This document shows, piece after piece, positions 52,072-61,172 of a stretch of DNA of 64,000 nt. The position numbers and the translations under genes are program-made. The notes beneath the pieces were generated by a model. That model was not told the DNA's origin. It did no database searches and worked only from the letters and a program-made list of their open reading frames with translations. Location: contig NZ_FNAO01000004.1 in assembly GCF_900101815.1 (NCBI RefSeq), positions 186,001-250,000 of the forward strand, read 5' to 3'. The DNA is from Pricia antarctica (lineage in GTDB: Bacteria; Bacteroidota; Bacteroidia; Flavobacteriales; Flavobacteriaceae). The number at the start of each line of letters is the position of its first letter. The stretch's first letter is position 1.

Positions 52072-53238
52072 ATGAAAAAGATATTTGAGGATACCGAGAC
52101 CGCTTTTGCACTAAAATCGGATTCGGAGCTGGAGCGTGCCTATTTCTTGTTCAAGATGATTGCCAACGAACCATTGGTACGTATAGGTTCTGCCATCACC
52201 AATTTCGCCTTTAAGGCCCATCTACCGGTAGACAAGCTGATCCGTGCCACGGTGTTCGATCATTTTTGTGGCGGTGTCAATGAATTCGACTGCCTACCAA
52301 CTGTCGACAAAATGTACCGGAAAAACGTCTGTTCGGTGCTGGATTATTCCGTGGAGGGCAAGGAGACCGAACATCCTTTGGATCTGGCGCTGGACATGGT
52401 GCTCAAGGTGCTGGATTTCGTCAAGGAAAAAGATGCAATTCCCTTCGCCGTTTTTAAACCTACGGGATATGGTCGATTCGCCCTTTTTAAGAAAATCAGT
52501 GAAGGGAAATCCCTTACCGACACCGAACAGGCCGAGTGGGGCAGGGTAGTGGCCCGCTTCGACAAAACCTGTAAAAAAGCCCATGACCTCGATGTTTCGC
52601 TATTGATCGATTCCGAGGAAAGTTGGATGCAAGATGCCGCCGATGCCCTGATCGAGGACATGATGCGCAAATACAACCAAAAAAAGGCCATCGTTTTCAA
52701 CACTCTCCAAATGTACCGTTGGGATCGCATGGATTATCTCAAAGGTTTAAAGTCAAAAGCTGAAAAAGACGGATTTAAAATCGGTATCAAAGCAGTACGA
52801 GGCGCCTACATGGAAAAGGAAAATGAACGCGCGGAGGAAAAAGGATATCCCACACCCATTTGTGCCTCAAAACAGGAGACGGATGCGAACTTTGATAGGG
52901 CTGTGGAATATATGGTCGAAAATTTAGATGTTATTTCCCTTTTTGCCGGTACACATAACGAAGACAGTTGCTATCGATTGATGGAACTGATGGAGGAAAA
53001 ACAGATTGCCAATGATGACCCGCGGATCTGGTTCGGACAGCTCTACGGTATGAGCGATCATATCTCCTTCAATCTGTCCGATAAAGGCTATAATGTTGCG
53101 AAGTACCTACCTTTCGGGCCTGTACGCGATGTCATGCCCTATCTCATTCGAAGGGCCGACGAAAACACCTCGGTCGCCGGACAGACGACACGAGAGGTTG
53201 CATTGTTGAAAAAAGAGCGAAAGCGAAGAAAGATTTAA
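52072..53238 (+). CDS. Proline dehydrogenase
   Basis: A 388-residue FAD enzyme that oxidises proline to pyrroline-5-carboxylate. It is the short monofunctional form, without the aldehyde dehydrogenase half of PutA. Family segments include VFKPTGYGRFALF, LLIDSEESWMQDA, KAVRGAYMEKENERA and PFGPVRDVMPYLIRRADEN. The ATG at 52072 is preferred over a TTG at 52063, as the promoter and leader fit it. Convergent with a DUF4258 gene. Confidence 0.93.
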   Translation: MKKIFEDTETAFALKSDSELERAYFLFKMIANEPLVRIGSAITNFAFKAHLPVDKLIRATVFDHFCGGVNEFDCLPTVDKMYRKNVCSVLDYSVEGKETEHPLDLALDMVLKVLDFVKEKDAIPFAVFKPTGYGRFALFKKISEGKSLTDTEQAEWGRVVARFDKTCKKAHDLDVSLLIDSEESWMQDAADALIEDMMRKYNQKKAIVFNTLQMYRWDRMDYLKGLKSKAEKDGFKIGIKAVRGAYMEKENERAEEKGYPTPICASKQETDANFDRAVEYMVENLDVISLFAGTHNEDSCYRLMELMEEKQIANDDPRIWFGQLYGMSDHISFNLSDKGYNVAKYLPFGPVRDVMPYLIRRADENTSVAGQTTREVALLKKERKRRKI

Positions 53239-53326
53239 GCCATGGATTTTTTGTAGGGCATTAGCAGTGGCGGTAAATCAATGAAAGTGATAGCTGGCAG
53301 CGCTTTTTGCGGTAAATCGAATAGCA

Positions 53327-53710
53327 TTACTTTACAACAAATTCCTCCAAAACTGCGTCTTCCAAGCAATCCGTAACTTTCAGAATGGCTTCTTTTTCTT
53401 TGACCCATCCCTCAATATAATACGTTTTGCAAGGTTCCGTTTCGGTATCGCTTCTTCCGAAGTCCACATCGCCATCGTTCAGTAAACGGACGATGTCAAG
53501 GGAATCTAATTCTTTATTCGCCAGCATTCTCTGGATTTCTCCCGAATTCGACATTGGTTTTGAGCGGATATTTTTTAACGTACGGCAATTCGGAAGATAG
53601 CAGAAATCGAAACCGCTTTGTTCCGTTTTTTTTCTTAGGAAGAAAGTCAGGAACATAATGCCGATGGACAGACCGACGAGAAAGAAACCCAAACGTTTTA
53701 TTAGAGCCAT
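53327..53710 (-). CDS. DUF4258-like membrane-anchored protein
   Basis: A 127-residue protein with one N-terminal transmembrane helix (FFLVGLSIGIMFLTFFL). The soluble part has CYLPNCRTLKNIRSKP and a C-terminal YYIEGWVKEKEAILKVTDC, with paired cysteines that may form a disulfide. I associate this architecture with DUF4258 proteins located next to alanine dehydrogenase, as here. Function unknown. Confidence 0.7.
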   Translation of the reverse strand: MALIKRLGFFLVGLSIGIMFLTFFLRKKTEQSGFDFCYLPNCRTLKNIRSKPMSNSGEIQRMLANKELDSLDIVRLLNDGDVDFGRSDTETEPCKTYYIEGWVKEKEAILKVTDCLEDAVLEEFVVK

Positions 53711-53914
53711 TTATTTAACGGGTAAAGATATAGTGGATTATTATCGAGATAACGTAGTGGCGACCAATTGGCAGAGGTCTGTTTTGACCCCTATAAAAAT
53801 AAGATTGCAAAAATAGAGGATATAAAGCGATTTGTTCTGAAAAGGGGCTATTAATTCTTATTCTTTCGTTTTTTGAAAATTAAGGGTTCTTGAGTAAAAC
53901 GTATTGATAATCCC

Positions 53915-55114
53915 TCAAAAAATAAGAAAGTTAATATCACTATACTGCAGGTCGAACCATTCGCCGACTGACTTATTGGTCAGAATGCCATGGTACATAT
54001 AGAGTCCGTTTCTCAGGCCCTTGTCGAATCGCAGCGAGTTTTCGAGTCCCCCATTTTCACCCAGTTCCAATAAATAGGGCGTAAAGATATTGCTGATAGA
54101 AATCGTGGCCGTCTTGGGATACCGTGAGGGAATATTGGGCACTCCATAATGGATTACACCATATTTCTCAATGGTAGGTTTGTTATGGGTCGTAACCTCG
54201 CTGGTTTCGAAACATCCGCCCATATCGATACTGACATCAATGATGACCGCCCCTTTTTTCATGTTTTCGACCATGGTCTTGTTGACGATTACGGGGGCAC
54301 GATCTTTCCCGCGGATAGCACCAATGGCCACATCGCAGCGTTTTAGGGCTTTTAAAAGGTTCTTGGGCTGAAGGGTCGATGTATATACGGTTTGACGGAG
54401 ACTAGCCTGCAAGTTTCGTAACATGGTCAACGAATTATCAAAAACTTTGACGTTCGCTCCAAGCCCCAATGCCGATCTCGCTGCAAATTCCCCGACCGTA
54501 CCCGCACCGATGATGACCACCTCAACGGGCGGTACACCACTGATATTACCGAACATGAGTCCCTTGCCATCGTTGGTGGCCGACATGGTTTCCGCTGCGA
54601 TAAGTACCGATGCAATTCCCGCAATCTCGCTTAACGAACGTACGGCAGGATATTTTCCATCGGCATCACGTATATACTCGAAGGCAATGGCCGTAACACG
54701 TTTGTTGGCCATTTTCTCAAAATATGCCTTGTTCTGGGTCTTTATCTGTAAGGCGGATATAATCGTGGCCTGTGGATTCATCATTTCGATCTCCGAAAGC
54801 GTAGGAGGTTCGACCTTGAGCAGCAAAGGACACGAGAACACTTTTTTGGTATCGCGCGTAATTTCCGCCCCAGCATTGGTGTAATCAAGATCCGAATAAT
54901 GGGCGCCATCGCCCGCACCCGATTCGATCAGTACCCTATGACCATTCGAAATAATGGCTTGAACTGCATCTGGGGTAAGGCAGATTCGTTGTTCTTGATA
55001 GTGGTTTTCTTTGGGAAGGCCAATAAAAAGTTCGCTTTTTTGACGGAAAACTTCCAGTGTCTCTTCTTGCGGAAGTAATTGTTGTTTGCTAAAAGGGGAA
55101 GCAGGTTGGTTCAT
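53915..55114 (-). CDS. ald: Alanine dehydrogenase
   Basis: A 399-residue NAD-dependent oxidoreductase that interconverts L-alanine and pyruvate plus ammonia. The N-terminal substrate part has GLPKENHYQEQRICLTP with catalytic Lys and Arg residues. The Rossmann motif is VVIIGAGTVGEFAARSALGLGA, and the block IRGKDRAPVIVNKTMVENMKKGAVIIDVSIDMGG matches the family. A long N-terminal extension of about 25 residues precedes it. Neighbours (DUF4258-like and four-helix protein) are common in the group. Confidence 0.9.
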   Translation of the reverse strand: MNQPASPFSKQQLLPQEETLEVFRQKSELFIGLPKENHYQEQRICLTPDAVQAIISNGHRVLIESGAGDGAHYSDLDYTNAGAEITRDTKKVFSCPLLLKVEPPTLSEIEMMNPQATIISALQIKTQNKAYFEKMANKRVTAIAFEYIRDADGKYPAVRSLSEIAGIASVLIAAETMSATNDGKGLMFGNISGVPPVEVVIIGAGTVGEFAARSALGLGANVKVFDNSLTMLRNLQASLRQTVYTSTLQPKNLLKALKRCDVAIGAIRGKDRAPVIVNKTMVENMKKGAVIIDVSIDMGGCFETSEVTTHNKPTIEKYGVIHYGVPNIPSRYPKTATISISNIFTPYLLELGENGGLENSLRFDKGLRNGLYMYHGILTNKSVGEWFDLQYSDINFLIF

Positions 55115-55213
55115 ATGTGTTTACTAATTAATCGTGGCGAAATTCGATTAACAGTAAAAATACGACATTTTGAGAAATTCTAAATTTAACGGTAAAAAAG
55201 TAGAATAAGCCCG

Positions 55214-55879
55214 CTAAAACCTCAAATGAAGCCAATCGCCTATCTGGTGTTGGAACTGCCTAAAGTGGGATTCTATGTTGTCGGTGGAGAGTTTTTCGTT
55301 AATTTTTTCGGAGAGGGACTGGTAGCCAATTTCTTTTGGGGTTTCTGTGGATACGGGTGCGGGTGCATTTTTGTCGATGCCTTGTTTTTCTTTGAGTGAC
55401 TGGAGTTCGGCTTCCATTGCTTCCAGATTTATACCGTGAACATGTCTGTCATACAATTTTATCCGGATAAAATATACGGTTGGTATCACAACCATACAAA
55501 CAGGCAATAACCATATAATATTCTTGGTGTCAATAATATTGTCGTCTGAGTATAAAACTTCAAATACTTGGAACGCGTACATTGTTGCAGGAATCAAAAT
55601 AATATGGTACCACCAGTGTTTACAGGTCAAAAACCAAATTATAAGTAAATAGAATGGTACAATTTTACTTAGTAAAAACCAAGCGTATGTATTCAAATCA
55701 GCAAAACCGTTGCTGTCAAAAACGAAACCTATAACGGAAACCGTTGCTTCAGGATTACTGGGTAGATATTGATGTAGTTTGAATACGAATGGAGATATAA
55801 TTATCAGAAGAACACCAATTGAGTCAATGAAAATTCTTTTTTTCGCCTTCGTACTGATTTCAGATGATTTCTTTATCAT
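55214..55879 (-). CDS. Four-helix membrane protein with cytoplasmic tail
   Basis: A 221-residue protein I do not recognise. It has about four transmembrane segments (15-34, 65-84, 88-107, 121-140), then a hydrophilic region with a short coiled coil (LEAMEAELQSLKEKQG) and a C terminus ending HLRF. There is no enzyme motif. It lies between ald and the repeat lipoprotein on the same strand, 100 bases from ald. Confidence 0.6.
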   Translation of the reverse strand: MIKKSSEISTKAKKRIFIDSIGVLLIIISPFVFKLHQYLPSNPEATVSVIGFVFDSNGFADLNTYAWFLLSKIVPFYLLIIWFLTCKHWWYHIILIPATMYAFQVFEVLYSDDNIIDTKNIIWLLPVCMVVIPTVYFIRIKLYDRHVHGINLEAMEAELQSLKEKQGIDKNAPAPVSTETPKEIGYQSLSEKINEKLSTDNIESHFRQFQHQIGDWLHLRF

Positions 55880-55917
55880 TTCTTACAAGAATAACTTTTG
55901 CTAATTCTTGTAACGCA

Positions 55918-55945
55918 AAAAAGGGCAATATATTGATTGCCCTTT
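55918..55945 (-). terminator. Intrinsic terminator after the repeat lipoprotein
   Basis: Arms AAAGGGCAAT (55920-55929) and ATTGCCCTTT (55936-55945); on the minus strand the stem is followed by TTTTT. It lies 20 bases beyond the stop of the repeat lipoprotein. Confidence 0.85.
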
Positions 55946-55965
55946 ATAGTTTTATGTAAGAAAAT

Positions 55966-56196
55966 TTATTTATTTGCTTGAGAAGGTATTTTAGTTTTGT
56001 CTACAAAACTCTGCTTTTTAGCCTGAGAAGGAATCTTTGTCTTATCAACAAAACTCTGCTTTTCAGCCTGAGAAGGAATCTTTGTTTTGTCAACGCCCTG
56101 CTCATACAGTTGGTCATCATTAGCATTGTCATTACTTTCACAAGAAACGACTAAAAGGGTTGCACAAGCCATCAGGCCAAATAGAACTTTTTTCAT
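55966..56196 (-). CDS. Small lipoprotein with three 15-residue tandem repeats
   Basis: A 76-residue lipoprotein; the signal MKKVLFGLMACATLLVVSC carries a lipobox at Cys19. After a short acid linker (ESNDNANDDQLYEQG), the mature part consists of the repeat VDKTKIPSQAEKQSF twice (35-49, 50-64) and a shortened third copy (65-76). The repeats are nearly identical, also at DNA level (45-bp units, 55969-56094). A minus-strand -7 box TACTTTTG lies at 56239-56246, about 40 bases before the start. Function unknown; it may be an abundant surface peptide or repetitive stalk. Confidence 0.75.
   Translation of the reverse strand: MKKVLFGLMACATLLVVSCESNDNANDDQLYEQGVDKTKIPSQAEKQSFVDKTKIPSQAKKQSFVDKTKIPSQANK
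55969..56094 (-). repeat. 45-bp coding tandem repeats, three copies
   Basis: Near-identical 45-bp units encode the VDKTKIPSQ repeat; recent expansion or slippage is likely, and copy number may vary between strains. Confidence 0.7.
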
Positions 56197-56238
56197 AATA
56201 AAGGGGTTTTTGGTTAATTATTTAGTTTGTTATGTGAA

Positions 56239-56246
56239 CAAAAGTA
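56239..56246 (-). promoter_or_regulatory. -7 box of the repeat lipoprotein gene
   Basis: CAAAAGTA on the plus strand is TACTTTTG on the minus strand, fitting TAnnTTTG. Confidence 0.5.
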
Positions 56247-56525
56247 GGAAAAATTCCCGAAATAAAAATGTGATTTGTCGTTAAAATCTTACACTTGAGC
56301 CGCAAAAAGAGTGCTTTCGTCGAAAAGTTGGTCGCTCGTCGAAATGAAGGCAATAAACGATAAACAAAAAAAAGGGAAAAGAGAACTTAGAAAATAAATA
56401 GGGGCCAAGAATCTATATCCGGACTTTGTCGCGAGGGGACCATTAAAAGCATGATTTTCACTGAATTCTTTTTGTGTTTTAAACTTTGAACCTAAGACCG
56501 CTTATCCTAAATCAATACGGGCGGC
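56247..56525. other. Gene-free spacer between the repeat lipoprotein and tsaE
   Basis: No gene, RNA or clear hairpin seen. It holds two CGTCGAAA copies near 56312 and 56339 and otherwise AT-rich unique sequence. Confidence 0.4.
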
Positions 56526-56933
56526 CTAGAACTGCAGCTCCCGAGTTTCGGCATCCATTATCTTAATATAAATATTCGTGGTATCGTTCGGAAGCAAGGA
56601 AGCAATTTTCTCTGGCCACTCGATAAAAATCCATACGTTTTGGGTTAGATAATCTTCCAGCCCTAGGTCTAGGGCTTCCATTTCGTCGTTTAAACGATAG
56701 AAATCGAAATGGTAGGCGAGCAGATTGCCATTTTGGTCATGGTATTCGTTGACGATACCGAAGGTTGGGCTATGGCCAGTGTCGCCTGCGCCTAATTCTT
56801 TTAACATGGCCTTAATCAAAGTAGTTTTGCCTGCGCCCATCGGGGCCTGGAAGCAGAACGTTTTGGAAGTTGCCATTTCAATAACCTGTTGGGCTATTTC
56901 TTGTAGTTGAGGCTCTTGATAACTAATTTCCAT
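56526..56933 (-). CDS. tsaE: tRNA t6A biosynthesis ATPase TsaE
   Basis: A 135-residue P-loop protein needed for the threonylcarbamoyl modification of tRNA. The Walker A is QAPMGAGKTTLIKA (29-42), and the block HFDFYRLNDEMEALDLGLEDYL with EWPEKI is diagnostic. It lies five bases downstream of the porX-like gene on the same strand, so the two are probably co-transcribed, an order I recall from other Flavobacteriaceae. The YrdC-type gene at the left window edge is another t6A enzyme. Confidence 0.95.
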   Translation of the reverse strand: MEISYQEPQLQEIAQQVIEMATSKTFCFQAPMGAGKTTLIKAMLKELGAGDTGHSPTFGIVNEYHDQNGNLLAYHFDFYRLNDEMEALDLGLEDYLTQNVWIFIEWPEKIASLLPNDTTNIYIKIMDAETRELQF

Positions 56934-56938
56934 AAAAA

Positions 56939-58480
56939 CTATTTAGGAGACAACACCACGAATGGAATAATCATCTCCTCCAATGAAACACCCCCGTGCT
57001 GATACGTATTTCGATAGTAACTGACATAATGGTTGTAGTTATTGGGATACGCAAAAAACAGATCGTTCTTGGCGAAAATAAACGAACTGCTCATGTTTAT
57101 TCGGGGCAGATGAATCTGCGCCGGGTCTTGGGCGGCCAAAACGTCTTTATCTTCATAAGTAAGGCTGCGGCCGGTCTTATAGCGTAGGTTGAGACTGGTT
57201 TCCTTGTCGCCGATGACTTTTGAGGGCTGCTTTACATTGATGGTGCCGTGATCGGTGGTTATGATAAGTTTCATACCCAATTGCTGGGCCTGTTGAATGA
57301 TTTCAAGCAAAGGGGAATTCTTGAACCAGCTTTGGGTCAACGACCGATAGGCCTTATCATTACTGGCGAGCTCTTTGATGACTTCCATTTCGGTCTTGGA
57401 GTGGCTGAGCATGTCCACAAAATTGTATACGATTACGGTTAAATCGTTGTCTTTCTGAGTTTTAAAATTTTGTGAAAGCTGTTTTCCTTGCCTTAGGCTG
57501 GTGATTTTATGATATTCCCATTTGATGTCGAGTCCCAAACGCTTGATCTGTGCGCCTAGGAATTTATCTTCGAACAGGTTTTTGCCACCTTCGTCCGTGT
57601 CGTTTTTCCACCAGTCCGGATAGCGTTTTTCCATCTCCAAGGGTGTGAGTCCCGAAAATATGGAGTTCCGGGCGTATTGAGTGGCGGTGGGGAGGATGCT
57701 AAAATAGGAATCTTCCTTGGTTTTCTTATAAAAAGAGCCAATGGTATCCTCAAAAGCGTACCATTGATCGTAGCGCAGGTTGTCGATTACGACTAGAAGG
57801 GTAGGGGTGTCACCTATTTCGGGCTTGATCCATTCCTTAAATAAGGTATGGGACATGACGGGGCCAGTACCGTCAAACCAATCCACGTAATTCTTATCGA
57901 CGAATTTTCCGAAGTGGTTGTTGGCTTCGGTTTTTTGCGATTCCAGGATTTCGAACATGCTATTGTCCTCAATTTCTTCTAGACGCAATTCCCAATAAAT
58001 CAGTTTTTTATAGAGTTCAGTCCATTCTGAAACCGAGTTGACCATGGAAAGATCCATCGCGATTTTACGGAATTCCTGTTGATAGTTGGCCGTGGTTTTT
58101 TCGGACACCAAGCGGAAATGATCGAGATTTTTCTTGAGGGATAATAAGATTTGATTGGGATTCACGGGTTTAATAAGATAATCGGCAATCTTAGATCCGA
58201 TGGCCTCTTCCATGATAAATTCCTCTTCACTTTTGGTAATCATTACTACGGGAAGAGAAGAATCGATGATTTTGATTTCGTTGAGGGTTTCCAGGCCGGA
58301 GATACCGGGCATGTTCTCATCCAAAAAAACGATATCGACACGTGATTTTTGCAGTTCCTCCAAAGCTTCCTGTCCGCTTTTACAGGTAATAACATCGAAG
58401 TTCTTTCCTTGAAGAAAAATGATATGGGGCTTTAAAAGGTCGATTTCGTCGTCGGCCCAGAGGATTGTTATTTTGTTCAT
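56939..58480 (-). CDS. porX: PorX-type response regulator with PglZ domain
   Basis: A 513-residue two-domain protein. Residues 1-120 are a receiver domain: acidic pair Asp10-Asp11, phospho-acceptor Asp54 in VFLDENMPG and the conserved Thr-Lys in MITKSEEE. A helical linker follows, and the C-terminal part (about 200-513) is an alkaline-phosphatase-superfamily PglZ domain, with LLVVIDNLRYDQW, PTATQYARNSIFSG (nucleophile Thr) and ITTDHGTINV. PorX, with PorY and SigP, controls type IX secretion in P. gingivalis, and its PglZ domain hydrolyses cyclic or linear nucleotides. No porY gene is in the window. Confidence 0.92.
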   Translation of the reverse strand: MNKITILWADDEIDLLKPHIIFLQGKNFDVITCKSGQEALEELQKSRVDIVFLDENMPGISGLETLNEIKIIDSSLPVVMITKSEEEFIMEEAIGSKIADYLIKPVNPNQILLSLKKNLDHFRLVSEKTTANYQQEFRKIAMDLSMVNSVSEWTELYKKLIYWELRLEEIEDNSMFEILESQKTEANNHFGKFVDKNYVDWFDGTGPVMSHTLFKEWIKPEIGDTPTLLVVIDNLRYDQWYAFEDTIGSFYKKTKEDSYFSILPTATQYARNSIFSGLTPLEMEKRYPDWWKNDTDEGGKNLFEDKFLGAQIKRLGLDIKWEYHKITSLRQGKQLSQNFKTQKDNDLTVIVYNFVDMLSHSKTEMEVIKELASNDKAYRSLTQSWFKNSPLLEIIQQAQQLGMKLIITTDHGTINVKQPSKVIGDKETSLNLRYKTGRSLTYEDKDVLAAQDPAQIHLPRINMSSSFIFAKNDLFFAYPNNYNHYVSYYRNTYQHGGVSLEEMIIPFVVLSPK

Positions 58481-58528
58481 CCAGTATATACTTAACGGGT
58501 TAGTAAAATAAGTGTTAGGAAATTGCGG

Positions 58529-58555
58529 GTTAGTTAACTGGTGAGTTAGTTAACT
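58529..58555. repeat. Direct repeat GTTAGTTAACT
   Basis: GTTAGTTAACT occurs at 58529-58539 and 58545-58555, period 16, in the spacer between porX and the HD-domain gene; it contains the palindrome GTTAAC. Confidence 0.5.
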
Positions 58556-58622
58556 AGCGGCTTATTAATCGTCTTCGATAGTTAAACAATTATAAACCCC
58601 TAAACTTATAATCCCATTTCCA

Positions 58623-58630
58623 TAACTTTG
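58623..58630 (+). promoter_or_regulatory. -7 box of the HD-domain gene
   Basis: TAACTTTG, matching TAnnTTTG, lies 46 bases before the ATG at 58676. A TTG at 58628 falls inside the box, so it cannot be the start codon. Confidence 0.6.
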
Positions 58631-58675
58631 AATTCGTCGAATCAGCTCCGAACAAATTATATTTTGAAAACCGCT

Positions 58676-59896
58676 ATGAAGTTAAAATTTTTCAATGATC
58701 CAATTTACGGATTTATTGCCATTCCCAATCCTCTTCTGTTCGACCTGATCGCTGAACCCTATTTTCAACGATTGCGCCGTATTTCTCAAATGGGGCTATC
58801 CTATTTAGTATATCCAGGGGCACATCACACCCGTTTCCATCATGCGCTGGGATGCATGCATCTTATGCAACAGGCGATACAAGTACTTCGTTTAAAGGGA
58901 ATTGAAATAACTACCGAGGAGGAAAACGGACTATACTGCGCCATCCTATTACACGATATCGGCCACGGTCCGTTTTCGCATGCCATGGAGCATAGTATTG
59001 TCGAAGGTACGAGCCATGAACACATTTCATTGATGTTCATGCAGGCTTTGAACGATAAGTTTAACGGAAGTTTAACGCTGGCCATCGAAATCTTCAAAGG
59101 CCGATATCACAAGCCATTTTTAAACCAATTGGTATCGAGCCAATTGGATATGGATAGGATGGATTATTTAAAACGTGATAGCTTTTATACAGGTGTTGCC
59201 GAGGGCAATATCAATGCCGAACGCTTAATTACCATGCTGAACGTAGTAGATAACAAATTGGTCGTTCAGGAAAAGGGAATCTATTCCGTAGAAAAATTCC
59301 TAATGGCACGGCGTTTTATGTACTGGCAAGTATATCTTCATAAAACGGGTATCGTCGCCGAGCAATTACTGATTCGCAGTCTTAAACGGGCCAAAGAGCT
59401 AGTTTTGAAGGGACAAACTTTAGTCTGTAGTAATGCGTTACGGTTTTTTCTAGAGCGTAAAATCGACAAGCAAAATTTCAACAGGTCCGTTCTCGATAAT
59501 TTCGCCAAGCTCGATGATGTCGATATTTTGGCCGCTTTAAAAGCTTGGCAAGACCATCCCGATTTTGTGTTGTCCCGATTATGTCACATGATAATTGAGC
59601 GACATTTATTGAAAATAAAGCTTAAGGACAAACCCATTGACGACGCGCGGTTAAAGAAATATAAAGAGCGTTTTAGGAAGAAGCATAGCCTTACCGATTA
59701 CGAGGCCGGCTATTTCGTTTTTACCGGAACCATTGAAAATCAAGCCTATGATCAAGAACTTCAGAATATCAATATCCTTAGAAAAAGCGGTAAGCTTGTC
59801 GATGTTGCCAAAGCATCCGACCAGTTGAACTTGAAAGCGCTATCTAAGAAGGTGGTCAAGTATTATGTGTGCCATCCGAAAGAAAGCGGACACTAA
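58676..59896 (+). CDS. HD-domain phosphohydrolase
   Basis: A 406-residue protein with the HD superfamily metal site: H in HTRFHHALG, then HD at 93-94 in LLHDIGHGPFSH, plus a later QLDMDRMDYLKRDSF segment with the final aspartate. Family members include dGTP triphosphohydrolases and other nucleotide phosphohydrolases. The C-terminal half is a helical accessory domain. The start is set at ATG 58676, because the only upstream alternative (58628) lies in the -7 box. It precedes the lipid A operon by about 225 bases. Substrate unknown. Confidence 0.87.
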   Translation: MKLKFFNDPIYGFIAIPNPLLFDLIAEPYFQRLRRISQMGLSYLVYPGAHHTRFHHALGCMHLMQQAIQVLRLKGIEITTEEENGLYCAILLHDIGHGPFSHAMEHSIVEGTSHEHISLMFMQALNDKFNGSLTLAIEIFKGRYHKPFLNQLVSSQLDMDRMDYLKRDSFYTGVAEGNINAERLITMLNVVDNKLVVQEKGIYSVEKFLMARRFMYWQVYLHKTGIVAEQLLIRSLKRAKELVLKGQTLVCSNALRFFLERKIDKQNFNRSVLDNFAKLDDVDILAALKAWQDHPDFVLSRLCHMIIERHLLKIKLKDKPIDDARLKKYKERFRKKHSLTDYEAGYFVFTGTIENQAYDQELQNINILRKSGKLVDVAKASDQLNLKALSKKVVKYYVCHPKESGH

Positions 59897-60047
59897 TAGT
59901 AAGCAATGGCAGTATAAAAAAGCTATGGGTTCAGAATTGTGTATTCGGGGTTTTACTCTATCGATCACTACTAATTAATCCATTGCAAAGCGATCCACGG
60001 CTTCCTTAATGCGAGCCGTTATATTGTATAACTTACAGTCTATCCGC

Positions 60048-60103
60048 AACCCATATACCCCATCCAATAAACCCCAAACCATAAACTACAATGCATAAAC
60101 TAT
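60048..60103. repeat. 7-bp-periodic spacer upstream of lpxD
   Basis: Eight consecutive heptamers: AACCCAT, ATACCCC, ATCCAAT, AAACCCC, AAACCAT, AAACTAC, AATGCAT, AAACTAT. It ends just before the -7 box and so overlaps the expected -33 region. Confidence 0.6.
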
Positions 60104-60109
60104 TTTTCT

Positions 60110-60117
60110 TACTTTTG
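60110..60117 (+). promoter_or_regulatory. -7 box of lpxD, nearly touching the ATG
   Basis: TACTTTTG (60110-60117), with only five bases between it and the ATG at 60123. Transcription would begin at or next to the start codon, so the message is probably leaderless. Confidence 0.6.
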
Positions 60118-60122
60118 TTCCT

Positions 60123-61157
60123 ATGGTTTTTACGGCAGGTCAGATTGCGGGTATTTTAGAGGGGGTTCTTGAGGGAGACCCGGAAATAGCCGTTCATAGA
60201 TTGGCCAAAATCGAGGAAGGTGAAAAAGGGTCACTGACCTTTTTGGCCAATCCGAAGTATACATCCTATATATACTCCACAAAAGCATCCGTTACCATTG
60301 TCAATAAAAACTTCGTTCCCGAGCAGAAGTTAAATACCACCTTGATAAAGGTCGAAGATGCCTATGAATCCTTTTCGCGTATTCTTGAATATTACAATCA
60401 GGTAAAGAATAACAAAACCGGTATAGAGCAACCCGTGTATCTGTCGGACAACGTGTCTTACGGTACGGAGGTTTATCTTGGAGCATTCGCTTACTTGGGT
60501 AATAACGTGAGCCTTGGCGATAATGTGAAGATTTATCCGAACGTTTATATTGGCGATAACGTTTCCATTGCAGATAATGTCATCGTTTTTGCGGGAGCCA
60601 AGATTTATTCCGAATCGGTTATCGGTAAAAATTGTATCATACATAGTGGTGTTGTAATCGGTGCGGACGGTTTTGGATTTAGTCCCAATAAAAATGGGGA
60701 ATTCCAAAAAATACCTCAAACCGGAAATGTTATTTTAGAAGATGATGTAGATGTAGGCGCCGGTACGACCATTGACCGGGCGACCTTGGGCTCGACCATC
60801 TTACGAAGAGGGGTAAAACTTGACAACCAGATTCAAATTGCCCACAACGTAGAAATAGGGGAACATACGGTTATCGCCGCTCAAACCGGAATTGCGGGAT
60901 CGACCAAAATAGGAAGAAGATGTATGATCGGGGGGCAAGTGGGTATCGTAGGCCATATTACCATCGGTGACAATGTCAGAATCCAGGCACAGTCCGGTAT
61001 TGGAGGCAACGTAAGTAGCAACGAGATCTTGCAAGGTTCGCCTGCGCTTAACTATGGCGACTACAATAAATCGTACGTCCATTTTAAAAATCTGCCGAAA
61101 ATTTCCCATCGGCTCGACGAGCTTGAAAAAAATAGTATCCACCCTAAAGGAGTATGA
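60123..61157 (+). CDS. lpxD: UDP-3-O-(3-hydroxyacyl)glucosamine N-acyltransferase
   Basis: A 344-residue enzyme that adds the N-linked hydroxyacyl chain in lipid A synthesis. The N-terminal uridine-binding domain begins [14 protein letters not shown], and from about residue 110 the chain is a left-handed beta helix of hexapeptide repeats. The catalytic histidine is in [13 protein letters not shown]. The start is fixed by family alignment of the first residues. It opens the operon lpxD-lpxC/fabZ-lpxA-(efp). Confidence 0.95.
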   Translation: MVFTAGQIAGILEGVLEGDPEIAVHRLAKIEEGEKGSLTFLANPKYTSYIYSTKASVTIVNKNFVPEQKLNTTLIKVEDAYESFSRILEYYNQVKNNKTGIEQPVYLSDNVSYGTEVYLGAFAYLGNNVSLGDNVKIYPNVYIGDNVSIADNVIVFAGAKIYSESVIGKNCIIHSGVVIGADGFGFSPNKNGEFQKIPQTGNVILEDDVDVGAGTTIDRATLGSTILRRGVKLDNQIQIAHNVEIGEHTVIAAQTGIAGSTKIGRRCMIGGQVGIVGHITIGDNVRIQAQSGIGGNVSSNEILQGSPALNYGDYNKSYVHFKNLPKISHRLDELEKNSIHPKGV

Positions 61158-61172
61158 ATTTTCAATTTACAA

